NCBI GenBank assembly: GCA_947500585.1
Contig: CANMSN010000003.1
Location: 62,001-126,000 of the forward strand
DNA: 64,000 nucleotides
Direction: 5' to 3'
Origin: an uncultured Flavobacteriaceae bacterium
GTDB taxonomy: Bacteria; Bacteroidota; Bacteroidia; Flavobacteriales; Flavobacteriaceae
Under the pieces are notes generated by a model that saw only the letters and a list, made by a program, of their open reading frames with translations, was not told the origin of the DNA and made no database searches. The position numbers and the translations under genes are program-made. Of this stretch, positions 8,668 through 16,955 are shown piece after piece (position 1 is the stretch's first letter; the number at the start of each line of letters is the position of its first letter).

Positions 8668-9471
8668 CTATTTATTAAGAGGATAGCCTTTAATATAATA
8701 GCCTAATTTCTTACCGTTTTCTTTAAAAGCATCATTTATTTCCCAATTGTAGTTTGGGGTTTCTAAGCCACTTAGTAATAAATCAATATCATCAAAAGTA
8801 TAAGTACGCATTAAAGATGCTTGACCATCCCACGCATATGCTAGCGGAATTATTGGAATTAGATAAGTAAAAAGTAATTGAGCAACCGTGAGGTTTTTTG
8901 AAAAAGGTGTCATTACTAATGACATAACAATAAGAATACTCAAAGACACTGGAAGTAACAGCACCCACGCTATAAATGGCACATTATTTTTTGCTATTTC
9001 ATATATTAAAATAGATTGACTATTTTTTGAGGCTGATTGTAAAATGTTTTTTGCTATTTCAGGACTCATGTGATGAAAACTAGCAATCATAGTTTTTAAA
9101 CCTTTTGGAGCTTCTAATAAGTTTGTTGCGTTTATTGATTCATTATGATAATTAACAAATTCATTATCATCCGTATTCATTTTTTTGACTAATTCTGGGT
9201 TTGGATGTAAATCGGTTAAAAGCAGATTCAACTTAGCTTCTTTTTCATTTATATAATTTATAACTTCTGGCATTGGCCCTCCAGAACCAGAACCTAAATC
9301 TATAATGGTATAAAAAGGAACTTTCTTTCGTAAATCAATTATAAGATTCGATATAACTTCGGTGGTTCCCATCATTCTATGAAACACCAAAATAAGATTA
9401 GTCATTCCTACTCTAATACCTGTAGGAAACCAACCGAAATCCTCAAACTCAAATAATTCTTTACGTTTCAT
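8668..9471 (-). CDS. class I SAM-dependent methyltransferase with membrane hairpin
   Basis: 267 aa. SAM-binding motif I is IIDLGSGSGGPMPEV (56-70), followed by LLLTDLHPN (about 83-91) for motif II and a Rossmann-like run to about residue 160. Two strong hydrophobic helices follow (about 166-190 and 197-213), then a soluble tail with RTYTFDDIDLLLSGL. A membrane hairpin inside or after a class I methyltransferase fold suggests a membrane-bound enzyme acting on a lipid, quinone or membrane protein, but the substrate is not visible. It has no operon partner: the mscS-like gene upstream on the same strand is separated by a terminator. The general fold call is secure; function is open. Confidence 0.85.
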   Translation of the reverse strand: MKRKELFEFEDFGWFPTGIRVGMTNLILVFHRMMGTTEVISNLIIDLRKKVPFYTIIDLGSGSGGPMPEVINYINEKEAKLNLLLTDLHPNPELVKKMNTDDNEFVNYHNESINATNLLEAPKGLKTMIASFHHMSPEIAKNILQSASKNSQSILIYEIAKNNVPFIAWVLLLPVSLSILIVMSLVMTPFSKNLTVAQLLFTYLIPIIPLAYAWDGQASLMRTYTFDDIDLLLSGLETPNYNWEINDAFKENGKKLGYYIKGYPLNK

Positions 9472-9504
9472 ATAATCAACTGATTATGTTTTGTAAAAAT
9501 ATAA

Positions 9505-9537
9505 AAAAATCCCTCTCCAAATTAATGAAAAGGGATT
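9505..9537 (-). terminator. hairpin terminator after the mscS-like gene
   Basis: AATCCCTCTCC and GAAAAGGGATT form an imperfect stem around AAATTAAT, with a T-run on the minus strand. Second copy of the element at 6241-6273. Confidence 0.6.
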
Positions 9538-9603
9538 ATAAGATGTAGAGCGTGTTTTCAGATTATAGAAGGTAACCAACCAAATTCCAACCCTAACTTA
9601 AAG

Positions 9604-10431
9604 TTAATCCTGTATACTTACTTGACTCTCTACAATATCTTTAATGGGTACAACTAATTTCCCGTCTTTTGTTTTTAATGTTACTGATATACTATTTATA
9701 GATTCAACCTCGCCACGAATACCATTAAATTCAATAACATTACCTATCTCATATAACTTTCTTGCATAAAAGGTATTTAATACTTTTTCTATAGCACTTC
9801 TAGCTCCCAAACCAAATGCTAGAGCAAATGCCAATAAAAAGGATGCTAAAATCATTGTTAAATTACTTGTTACTATCTCAGTATCTATTCCTGCTTGATT
9901 TAAAGCCGTAATGGACACAAAAATCAAAATAATAAAAAAGACAACTTGACTTATAATTTTTGCTCCAGATAAATCCATAGATTCGAAGAAGGATTTCAAT
10001 CCTTTTTTTACAAGATTTGCTAAAATTAAACCAACAGTAAATATTACTAATGCACTAAATAATTGTGGTAAATAAGCTAACAAGTTGCTAATTTGTTCAG
10101 AAATCATTGTTAAGTTCATAATATCTGATGCCATTATTAAAAGCATGATATACATGACCCACTTTACAAAACTTGAGACCACTTTTATAGTATCAAAGTT
10201 TAGCTTTTTGCCCTCTACAATCTCAATTTCATTTATTGCATCATCCAACTTATTGGCTTTAGCCAGTTTTAATGCCTTTTTAATGATTTTAACTATGAGC
10301 TTTGTTAAAAGCCAACCAAAAACTAATACAATTATGGTTCCTATTATACTGGGAAATATTTTTGAAATTTCCAGCCACATAGTTGTTAAAGATTCCATGG
10401 TTATATCTTTCCATTGTGTTGCTTTATCCAT
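9604..10431 (-). CDS. small-conductance mechanosensitive channel (MscS family)
   Basis: 275 aa. A first helix (about 28-50) is followed by a charged linker, then helices at about 88-108 and 116-140 and the pore region (about 160-215) with the Gly/Ala-rich TM3 pattern ASFLLAFALAFGLGARSAIEKVL. The MscS beta domain follows (about 220-272) with NVIEFNGIRGEVESINSISVTL and VPIKDIVESQVSI. The usual C-terminal alpha/beta cage domain is absent, as in many short Bacteroidota MscS-like proteins. Role: pressure release on hypo-osmotic shock at the inner membrane. It is the third gene of a likely minus-strand group: ECF sigma factor, 59-aa protein, channel. The gap to the small gene is only 19 bp, so regulation by that sigma factor is plausible but unproven. 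Confidence 0.92.
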   Translation of the reverse strand: MDKATQWKDITMESLTTMWLEISKIFPSIIGTIIVLVFGWLLTKLIVKIIKKALKLAKANKLDDAINEIEIVEGKKLNFDTIKVVSSFVKWVMYIMLLIMASDIMNLTMISEQISNLLAYLPQLFSALVIFTVGLILANLVKKGLKSFFESMDLSGAKIISQVVFFIILIFVSITALNQAGIDTEIVTSNLTMILASFLLAFALAFGLGARSAIEKVLNTFYARKLYEIGNVIEFNGIRGEVESINSISVTLKTKDGKLVVPIKDIVESQVSIQD

Positions 10432-10450
10432 GTTAATTTATTTAGTTAGG

Positions 10451-10630
10451 TTATTTTTTAGTTTTTCTTTGTTGTACTACAGATTCTATAACATCGCCTA
10501 TATTATATGAAAACAAAGCAGCTAAATCCATAAGTAGCTTTGCTATGGCAATATCATTCATAACCTTCGACTTAAGTTCTGGCGGAACTTCCTTTAGCGG
10601 TTGGTTTATATGTTTAAACGGATTGTCCAT
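10451..10630 (-). CDS. small conserved-looking protein (59 aa) coupled to the ECF sigma factor gene
   Basis: The ATG at 10630-10628 overlaps the last base of the sigma factor's TAA stop (TAATG on the minus strand), and the frame runs to TAA at 10453-10451. The product starts MDNPFKHINQPLKEVPPELK and ends VVQQRKTKK. VPPELKSKVMNDIA followed by IAKLLMDLAALF predicts one or two short helices, the second hydrophobic. Position directly behind an ECF sigma gene, translational coupling and good codon use argue that it is real; I recall similar short proteins after ECF sigma genes in other flavobacteria, but a search is needed. It could modulate the sigma factor, although it is much smaller than known anti-sigma factors and has no zinc motif. 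Confidence 0.75.
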   Translation of the reverse strand: MDNPFKHINQPLKEVPPELKSKVMNDIAIAKLLMDLAALFSYNIGDVIESVVQQRKTKK

Positions 10631-11205
10631 TATTTTAGGTTCTCGTTATACATCGTTACTAATTTATCCTTTGCGCGCTTTATTCTCATTTTAACGGCAC
10701 TTTCGCCAACATCTAAAACACTTTCAATCTCTTTAATAGATAAGAAATCTTGGTATTTAAGCAATAAAATCATTTTTTCTTCAGGCGAAATCATTTCTAA
10801 AGCTTTTTGTAGCTTATCAACTCGCATATCTAGAAAACTATTATCGTCTTCTTCATCTTCAGAAAGATTTTCAATATCTTCATAATCCACAGACTGCTTT
10901 TCAAACTTTTTAGCCTTATCTCTAGTTACATAGTTTACACAATGGTTGTATGTAAAGGCATATAACCATGTTGAAAATTTAGATTTCCCTTTAAAACTAG
11001 CCAACTTCACAAAAAGCTTTAAAAACACATCTTGTGTCATATCTTTAGCTTCATCTGCATCCTTAGCAAAACCATAGCACTTATTGTAAACTAGTGCAGC
11101 GTACCTATCATACAAAATCTCAAAAAGCAATGTGTTGTTTGTTTTCACAATAGCTTCTACCAGATCTTCGTCTGTTTGCTTATTAATTTTTTCTAAGGCT
11201 TTCAA
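10630..11205 (-). CDS. RNA polymerase ECF sigma-70 factor
   Basis: 191 aa. Region 2 (about 26-98) includes LYDRYAALVYNKCYGF, DMTQDVFLKLFVKLASFKG and the -10-recognition helix KFSTWLYAFTYNHCVNYV. Region 4 (about 135-188) has MISPEEKMILLLKYQDF and the helix-turn-helix LSIKEIESVLDVGESAVKMRIKRAKDKL. The acidic linker ENLSEDEEDDNS separates them. The start is TTG at 11205: no ATG or GTG lies in frame upstream before a stop, and the next Met is already inside region 2. The TTG overlaps a TACATTTG string that resembles the -7 promoter box, so the true start remains somewhat uncertain. It heads a group with the 59-aa protein and the MscS-like channel. No classical membrane anti-sigma gene (FecR, zf-HC2) follows. 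Confidence 0.93.
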   Translation of the reverse strand: MKALEKINKQTDEDLVEAIVKTNNTLLFEILYDRYAALVYNKCYGFAKDADEAKDMTQDVFLKLFVKLASFKGKSKFSTWLYAFTYNHCVNYVTRDKAKKFEKQSVDYEDIENLSEDEEDDNSFLDMRVDKLQKALEMISPEEKMILLLKYQDFLSIKEIESVLDVGESAVKMRIKRAKDKLVTMYNENLK

Positions 11206-11615
11206 ATGTAGCTTACGCCATTTAGTTGTTATGGTTTTAAGACACTTCCTTTTCTATAAAAGTCACATGGAATTACAAAAAATGAAATGACGTTATAAAT
11301 GTAAGGTTTTATTACTAAAAATTGGTAGTTACCTGAGTTCGATTAATATCTTTAGGAGGTATTAGTTATAATTTACTGTTTATCATTAAGTAAAAATAAT
11401 TACAAATCCTGCAAGGTCTTTTTTTTTTGACCTTGTAGGTATAAAGCACTGATATCAAAATACCTACAAGGTATTTAAAACCTTGCAGGATAATAGTACT
11501 CATTTTAAAATCAGGTATTTAATAATCGTGCTCAGGTTAGTATGTTAATTTTGAATTATATTAAAATTAAGCCCACAATAATAATTGTATTATTCTTAAA
11601 TTTGAAAAAAAAATT
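11206..11615. other. 410-bp gap between sigma factor and S1/P1 nuclease genes
   Basis: Divergent upstream regions of the two genes. The only structured element is the double palindrome at 11406-11491. A TAAATTTG box at 11597-11604 lies just before the nuclease ATG but has no suitably spaced -33 TTG. No further ORF or RNA gene was recognised. Confidence 0.6.
11406..11491. repeat. nested double inverted repeat (CCTGCAAGGT family)
   Basis: Outer arms ATCCTGCAAGGT (11406-11417) and ACCTTGCAGGAT (11480-11491) enclose inner arms GACCTTGTAGGTAT and ATACCTACAAGGT. The two left arms are also near-inverted copies of each other, so the element can fold either as one long hairpin or as two short ones. 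CCTGCAAGG/ACCTTGTAGGT units are dispersed repeats in flavobacterial genomes. Confidence 0.75.
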
Positions 11616-12398
11616 ATGAAGACCTTTACTATAGCCCTAATTACTTTATTAGTTATAATGCCTATCAATACATATTCACTTGATGACTATTGGAGTGCTA
11701 CGGGCCACAGAGTTGTTGGAGAAATAGCTGATAACTACATTAATGGAAAAACGAAAAGAGCGCTAAAAAAGCTTTTAAAAAGTCAATCGTTAGCATTTGC
11801 ATCTACTTTTGGTGATGAGATAAAGTCTGACCGTCGATATAACAAATTCTATACTTGGCATTATATAAACATGCCTTTAGATATGAATTATGAAGATTCA
11901 AATAAAAATCCGGAAGGCGATTTAGTTACTGGAATAAATTATTGTATTCAAGTGATAAAAGATGAAAAGGCTTCTGATGAAGACAAAGCCTTTTATTTAA
12001 AGTTACTCATTCATTTTATTGGCGATTTACACCAACCTATGCATGTTGGTTTAGAAGAAGATAAAGGCGGAAACGACTTTAAAGTACAATGGTTTTATGA
12101 AGACTCTAACTTACACCGTGTTTGGGATAGCCAAATGATTGAAAGCTATGGTATGAGCTTTTCTGAATTGGCCGATAACGCAGATGTATTAACAAAACAA
12201 GAGGTAAAAGACATTCAAAAAGGGACTCTTATTGATTGGGTAAATGAAACACATCAACTTACCAGAAAAGTTTATGAAAACGTAAAACCTGATGATAATT
12301 TAAGATACCGATACTCCTATGATAATTTCGGAATCGTTAGAAGTCAGCTACAAATTGCTGGAATACGATTAGCTAAGGTTTTAAATGAGTTGTTTTAA
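11616..12398 (+). CDS. S1/P1-type zinc-dependent nuclease, secreted
   Basis: 260 aa with a signal peptide of about 21 residues. All nine zinc ligands of the S1/P1 family are in place with the family's spacing: W26, H31 (WSATGHRVVGEIA), D67, H82 (WHYINMP), H133, D137 (HFIGDLHQPMHVG), H143, H167 and D171 (NLHRVWDSQMI). In mature P1 nuclease the N-terminal Trp is itself a ligand, which predicts signal cleavage just before W26 with a few residues trimmed. Role: periplasmic or extracellular degradation of single-stranded DNA and RNA, probably phosphate and nucleoside scavenging. Standalone gene; no nucleoside transporter nearby. Confidence 0.95.
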   Translation: MKTFTIALITLLVIMPINTYSLDDYWSATGHRVVGEIADNYINGKTKRALKKLLKSQSLAFASTFGDEIKSDRRYNKFYTWHYINMPLDMNYEDSNKNPEGDLVTGINYCIQVIKDEKASDEDKAFYLKLLIHFIGDLHQPMHVGLEEDKGGNDFKVQWFYEDSNLHRVWDSQMIESYGMSFSELADNADVLTKQEVKDIQKGTLIDWVNETHQLTRKVYENVKPDDNLRYRYSYDNFGIVRSQLQIAGIRLAKVLNELF

Positions 12399-12652
12399 AG
12401 TTTAATTTACCATAGAAGTTTTTCTAATGAACTTTTAAGTTTATTCTATTAATAGAAAATATTTCTGATTTAGAATCGACCAAATCGATCACTAATAGCC
12501 CTCTATTTCATAGAAAGCCAATTCTTCACAAACTACTGATTAATAATAACATGTGGTTTAATTACATTTTTTTTGTAACTTTTATCCTTTATAAAAGATC
12601 ATGATTAATGGATTATGATTTTTTAAAATATTTTAGAAAAACAACGAAATCA

Positions 12653-13063
12653 ATGAAAACAATTATAATAGTCCTAATTTGTTGTTTAGGATTTTTAAAT
12701 AATGTATTAGCACAAGTTATAACTCAGGATAAAAATCAATCACCTCAAGAATTATATGATTTTCATATAAGTAAAAAGAAAGCAAATAATTTAGCTGCTT
12801 GGATAACTTTTGGTGGTGGAGTAGCTATGATTGTCGGTGGATTTGGAATTAATTTAAGTGGAGGCATTATTGATAATGACTCGACAAATAACGACAAAGG
12901 TCTTTGGTTATCTTATTTAGGAGGCGCTACAACTTTAGCAAGTATACCTTTATTTATTTCCGCAGGTAAACATAAAAAAAAGGCGAAATTTCAATTGCAG
13001 AATGGTGCTGTAGGATTCAACAATACTAATTATACAGGGATTTCCATAGCATTTTCATTTTAG
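12653..13063 (+). CDS. hypothetical secreted/membrane protein
   Basis: 136 aa from the ATG at 12653, preferred because MKTIIIVLICCLGFLNNVLAQ is then a clean signal peptide; an in-frame ATG at 12608 would add a charged 15-residue leader. After cleavage comes a short helical stretch, then two hydrophobic Gly-rich segments (about 52-80 and 91-105: GGGVAMIVGGFGINLSGG, YLGGATTLASIPLFISAG) and a basic HKKKAK, ending in an aromatic strand (ISIAFSF). It resembles small Bacteroidota proteins with a paired glycine-zipper-like membrane hairpin. No family or function recognised. A hairpin follows 17 bp after the stop. Confidence 0.7.
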   Translation: MKTIIIVLICCLGFLNNVLAQVITQDKNQSPQELYDFHISKKKANNLAAWITFGGGVAMIVGGFGINLSGGIIDNDSTNNDKGLWLSYLGGATTLASIPLFISAGKHKKKAKFQLQNGAVGFNNTNYTGISIAFSF

Positions 13064-13080
13064 GAATTATTAAAAAATCA

Positions 13081-13117
13081 AAATCCCTATTCAAATTAAT
13101 GAAAAGGGAATGTTTTA
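13081..13117. terminator. bidirectional hairpin between convergent genes
   Basis: TCCCTATTC pairs with GAAAAGGGA (one mismatch) around AAATTAAT. It serves the plus gene ending at 13063 and lpdA ending at 13146. Third copy of the AAATCCCT...AGGGA element. Confidence 0.6.
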
Positions 13118-13145
13118 TTAAGGTTGCTTCCAATGGAGGATATAG

Positions 13146-14546
13146 TTATATATGCAATGCCCTATCCTCAGTTGCAGCCAGAGCCGCTTCTTTAATAGCT
13201 TCAGCAAACGTTGGATGCGCATGAGACATTCTAGAAATATCTTCAGCAGATGCTCTATATTCCATGGCAACAACAGCTTCAGCAATTAAATCGGCACAAC
13301 GTGCTCCAATCATGTGTACACCTAAAACTTCGTCTGTTTTTTCATCAGCGAGAATTTTCACAAATCCGTCTAAATCCATACTCGCTCTACTTCGTCCTAA
13401 AGCACGCATAGGGAATTGTCCTGATTTATATGCTACGCCTGCTTCTTTTAACTCTTCTTCCGTTTTACCAACAGCTGCAACTTCTGGCCATGTATAAACC
13501 ACACCAGGAATCAAATTATAATCAATATGTGGTTTTTGTCCAGCAATAGTTTCTGCAACAAAAACACCTTCTTCTTCAGCTTTATGAGCTAACATAGCAC
13601 CTTTTACAACATCTCCAATAGCATAAATGTTTGATACCGATGTTTGTAAATGTCCGTTTACTTCCACTCTACCTCTATCATCTAACTTCACACCAGCAGC
13701 TTCAGCATTTAAACCTTTTGTATAAGGACTTCTACCAACAGAAACCAAACAATAATCACCTTTAAACTCTACTTCTTCGCCTTTTTTATTATCTGCTTTT
13801 ACAATAACTTCATCTCCAACACGCTCAACAGATTTTACTTTGTGAGACATTTGCATAGAAAATTTTGCCTTTTTGAATACTTTAGTCAATTCTTTAGACA
13901 AACCAGCATCCATGGTTGGAATGATGCGATCCATATACTCCACAACAGTTACCTCAGCACCTAAACGACGGTAAACCTGACCTAACTCTAAGCCAATAAC
14001 ACCACCACCAATAACGATCATGTGTTTTGGAATTTCTTTAAGTTTTAAAGCTTCTGTAGACGTTATAATACGCTCTTTATCAAGCGTTATAAAAGGTAAA
14101 TTTGACGGTTTACTTCCTGTTGCTATAATCGTGTTTTTAGCTTCAATCTCGGTAGTTTCTTCACCTGAAATTACAATATGTGTAGCATCTTTAAAACTTC
14201 CTAAACCTTGATAAACATCAATATTGTTTTTTTTCATTAAAAAATCAATACCGCCTGTTGTTTGATCTACAACAGCTTGCTTCCTAGCAATCATTTTCTC
14301 AAGATTCACTTTAATGTCTCCTGGAATTTCAATACCGTGTTCCTCAAAATGCTTTACGGCATCGTCATAATGATGCGAAGAATCTAAAAGGGCTTTACTT
14401 GGAATACAACCTACATTAAGGCAAGTACCACCAAGTGTTGCATATTTTTCTATTAGTGCAGTTTTCATGCCTAGTTGTGCGCAACGAATAGCTGCTACAT
14501 AACCTCCAGGACCAGAACCGATAACGGCTACATCGTATGAATTCAT
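13146..14546 (-). CDS. lpdA: dihydrolipoyl dehydrogenase (E3)
   Basis: 466 aa, full length for the family. FAD-binding motif IGSGPGGYVAAIRCAQ (9-24), redox-active disulfide GGTCLNVGCIPSK with C42 and C47, NAD-binding motif VIGGGVIGLELG (about 178-189), FAD-ribityl motif YAIGDVV (about 310), and the dimer-interface catalytic pair in HAHPTFAE (H444, E449). It re-oxidises dihydrolipoamide of pyruvate, 2-oxoglutarate and branched-chain dehydrogenase complexes and of the glycine cleavage system. No E1 or E2 gene is adjacent, so it is a shared, separately expressed E3. It ends at the bidirectional hairpin. Confidence 0.97.
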   Translation of the reverse strand: MNSYDVAVIGSGPGGYVAAIRCAQLGMKTALIEKYATLGGTCLNVGCIPSKALLDSSHHYDDAVKHFEEHGIEIPGDIKVNLEKMIARKQAVVDQTTGGIDFLMKKNNIDVYQGLGSFKDATHIVISGEETTEIEAKNTIIATGSKPSNLPFITLDKERIITSTEALKLKEIPKHMIVIGGGVIGLELGQVYRRLGAEVTVVEYMDRIIPTMDAGLSKELTKVFKKAKFSMQMSHKVKSVERVGDEVIVKADNKKGEEVEFKGDYCLVSVGRSPYTKGLNAEAAGVKLDDRGRVEVNGHLQTSVSNIYAIGDVVKGAMLAHKAEEEGVFVAETIAGQKPHIDYNLIPGVVYTWPEVAAVGKTEEELKEAGVAYKSGQFPMRALGRSRASMDLDGFVKILADEKTDEVLGVHMIGARCADLIAEAVVAMEYRASAEDISRMSHAHPTFAEAIKEAALAATEDRALHI

Positions 14547-14642
14547 GTGATTTTTTTTGTGATTTTTGTTTATAAACTGAAATTCAAAAATACGAATTTA
14601 GATTCACGCATTTAATACGGAATTAGAGTTTTTTAAAAGAAT

Positions 14643-16235
14643 TTAGTCTCGATCATAAATATCTGATAATATCCATTCTAATTCTGTATCTATTCCAGCA
14701 TTTCTATCGGTTACAGTAGGCAGAATTTGTACATCTGGTTTAATACCATACCCATCTGGTTCTTGTTTTTGTGATGCCTCAACTTGCATTAAACCCATAC
14801 GAACTTTTAATTTAGTGGTTGGCAACTTATATACTTTATAAACACCAGCAACTGTTCCGTTGTAAGCGCCTCCTGTTTCTTCGCCAACAAATTTAGCCCG
14901 TTTTGTGGCCTTTAAATGTGTTGATAATAATGATGATGCCGAAAATGAATTTCCGTTTATTAAAACATACATGTTGCCTTTATAATTTAAATTATCTGGT
15001 TCTCTAATTTTAGATTCTTTAAATTTATAATATAGCTTCCCGTCTTTCTTCTTGGTTTTTAATAAATTCTCAGTAATAATAATTGGAGAAAGTAGTCCTG
15101 CAAATACTTTTAAACCAACAGGCATTGAATTACTCATTAAAAATTTCATAAAAGGAATTCTACTATTTACCTCACTTTTTGTGATAAATTGATAATCTTC
15201 ATCTGTTAAATAGGAGTATAATTTTTCAATTTCTGCTATTCGTCCGCCGCCGTTATCTCTTAAATCTAGAACAAAATAGTCCGTTTTTGCAGAATCTAAT
15301 TTTGTAAAACTTTCTTTGTAAAACTTCTTATAATTACCATTAGAAAACCCTCTAATCTTCATGTAAGCCACTGAACTATCTTTTCCAATAAAATCAAAAT
15401 TTCTTGTGTATTGCTTTCTTTTACTAATATATCCGTACTTTTTGTTGTCTTTTTTGGTCTTTTTTCTGGCTATTTTATTTTCTTTCTTTTCTGCTTTAGT
15501 TAGTTTTTTAGGCTTCTCTTTTTTTACCGATATTGAATCTATAGCCAAAGTATCTTTTGGTTCTTTTTTAGGAATTCTTTTAAATAACTTTGTAAATACA
15601 GAATCTTTTGCTTTGAAAGTTACCTGTAAACTATCAATAAAACCTTTATCTCTAACATAAAAAGCAGTAAACGCTTTACCAACAAATCTGTCGTGCAATG
15701 TGGTATTATAACCATCTGAAGCAAAACGTGTTTTGTATGTTTCAACTAATTTAGAAGCAGGTTCATTATCAATACTTACAACCTCGTTTCCTATAAGTGT
15801 AGAATCTTTTCCGAAACTATTTTTCACCCAAAGCTTATCTTCTAAATACTCAAAATCTAAATCGTAAAATTCAAACTTCTTTTTTATTAAAGCCTTACGT
15901 TCTTTTTTTGTGAATTGTTTAGATACTGAACCAACATCTACATGCCCATGACGAACATGAGCAACAACTGGCACAAGCTTTCTGTAAAACGCCTTAGACG
16001 TCATGGGCTGATTTATCGATTTTTTTAAACTATCAAACTTAAAATCTAACTCGTTTTTAGGCGTGTATTGATAAAGTTTTGGATGATGTTTTTTTAGTTG
16101 TTTATATAACTTGTCTACATCACTCTGTAAATCTTCAATGTCATGTTTAGCAGTAATGTGTTCGTTATATTTTTTTACACTACCACAAGACGAAAAGATT
16201 ACTAAAACAAGGGCTAGTAAAATAGTTTTATTCAT
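14643..16235 (-). CDS. S41-family peptidase lipoprotein (tail-specific protease-like)
   Basis: 530 aa. Lipoprotein signal with lipobox IFSSC (C17). After an N-terminal helical domain (about 35-105) and a PDZ-like region (about 140-220) comes a Lys-rich insertion (217-268). The S41 core follows: FVLDLRDNGGGRIAEIEKL (321-339) and the nucleophile segment LINGNSFSASS, with S432 the probable catalytic serine, then FVGEETGG (about 449-456) and DGYGIKPDV. Role: processing or degrading of envelope proteins in the periplasm; the lipid anchor places it on a membrane. Single gene with its own promoter region divergent from smpB. The basic insertion, with many consecutive KK pairs, is unusual for a periplasmic protein. 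Substrate unknown. Confidence 0.9.
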   Translation of the reverse strand: MNKTILLALVLVIFSSCGSVKKYNEHITAKHDIEDLQSDVDKLYKQLKKHHPKLYQYTPKNELDFKFDSLKKSINQPMTSKAFYRKLVPVVAHVRHGHVDVGSVSKQFTKKERKALIKKKFEFYDLDFEYLEDKLWVKNSFGKDSTLIGNEVVSIDNEPASKLVETYKTRFASDGYNTTLHDRFVGKAFTAFYVRDKGFIDSLQVTFKAKDSVFTKLFKRIPKKEPKDTLAIDSISVKKEKPKKLTKAEKKENKIARKKTKKDNKKYGYISKRKQYTRNFDFIGKDSSVAYMKIRGFSNGNYKKFYKESFTKLDSAKTDYFVLDLRDNGGGRIAEIEKLYSYLTDEDYQFITKSEVNSRIPFMKFLMSNSMPVGLKVFAGLLSPIIITENLLKTKKKDGKLYYKFKESKIREPDNLNYKGNMYVLINGNSFSASSLLSTHLKATKRAKFVGEETGGAYNGTVAGVYKVYKLPTTKLKVRMGLMQVEASQKQEPDGYGIKPDVQILPTVTDRNAGIDTELEWILSDIYDRD

Positions 16236-16357
16236 AAAGTTCTAATTCTTCAGCAATTTTGAGGCTAAAAATAAGTGTATTAAATTTAATTTAAAACCTA
16301 TTAATCTTTCTTTAACTTTTCATATAAATCTACACAACGTCTCACAATAAATTTATG

Positions 16358-16365
16358 TAGTTTTG
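16358..16365 (+). promoter_or_regulatory. TAGTTTTG box, candidate -7 promoter element of smpB
   Basis: Matches the Bacteroidota -7 consensus TAnnTTTG and ends 6 bp before the smpB ATG, which would give an almost leaderless mRNA. No TTG was found at the usual -33 distance, so the call is weak. Confidence 0.3.
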
Positions 16366-16371
16366 TGCTTT

Positions 16372-16830
16372 ATGCAAAAGAACATTAACATACAAAACAA
16401 AAAAGCGCGCTTTCAATATGAGATTTTAGATAAGTACACTGCTGGTATTGTACTTACAGGAACAGAAATAAAATCTATTAGAAGTAGCAAAGCATCTATT
16501 GCAGAGAGTTTTTGTGAGTTTAATGAAAATAGTGAGCTTTTCGTCATTAATATGACCATTCAAGAGTACGCTTTTGGTAATTACTACAACCATAGACCGA
16601 AAGCAGAACGAAAACTTTTACTCAATAAAAAAGAGCTTAAAAAGCTTAATAAAGAAGTTCAAAATACGGGGCTTACCATTATTCCTTTACGTTTATTTAT
16701 CAATGAAAAAGGCTATGCTAAATTAGTTATAGCACTAGCAAAAGGTAAAAAACTATACGATAAACGCGAAACTATAAAAGACAGAGATAATAAGCGCGAT
16801 CTAGATAGAATCAAGAAGATTTATAAATAA
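16372..16830 (+). CDS. smpB: SsrA-binding protein SmpB
   Basis: 152 aa from the ATG at 16372; a TTG at 16363 is in frame but lies within the probable promoter box. N-terminal [13 protein letters not shown], then [19 protein letters not shown], the tmRNA-contacting segment, and the [21 protein letters not shown] region. The C-terminal tail [20 protein letters not shown] is the helix that reaches into the A-site during trans-translation. Role: partner of tmRNA in ribosome rescue. Divergent from the S41 peptidase gene. The ssrA gene itself was not found in the window. Confidence 0.97.
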   Translation: MQKNINIQNKKARFQYEILDKYTAGIVLTGTEIKSIRSSKASIAESFCEFNENSELFVINMTIQEYAFGNYYNHRPKAERKLLLNKKELKKLNKEVQNTGLTIIPLRLFINEKGYAKLVIALAKGKKLYDKRETIKDRDNKRDLDRIKKIYK

Positions 16831-16955
16831 TTCTCGAAGTCTCTAGAATAAATACCTTCAAGCATCGAGTAAATATTTTTAAATTTAAGAAAGCATTAAC
16901 GCTTAAATTATTACAAAACCGCTACTTTGTAAACATTAATTACTCAAACTTTTAA

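Noticed and set aside
13264-14211. Plus-strand ORFs of 77 and 63 aa opposite lpdA
   Set aside because: Antisense shadows of a strongly conserved gene, without promoter or family match.
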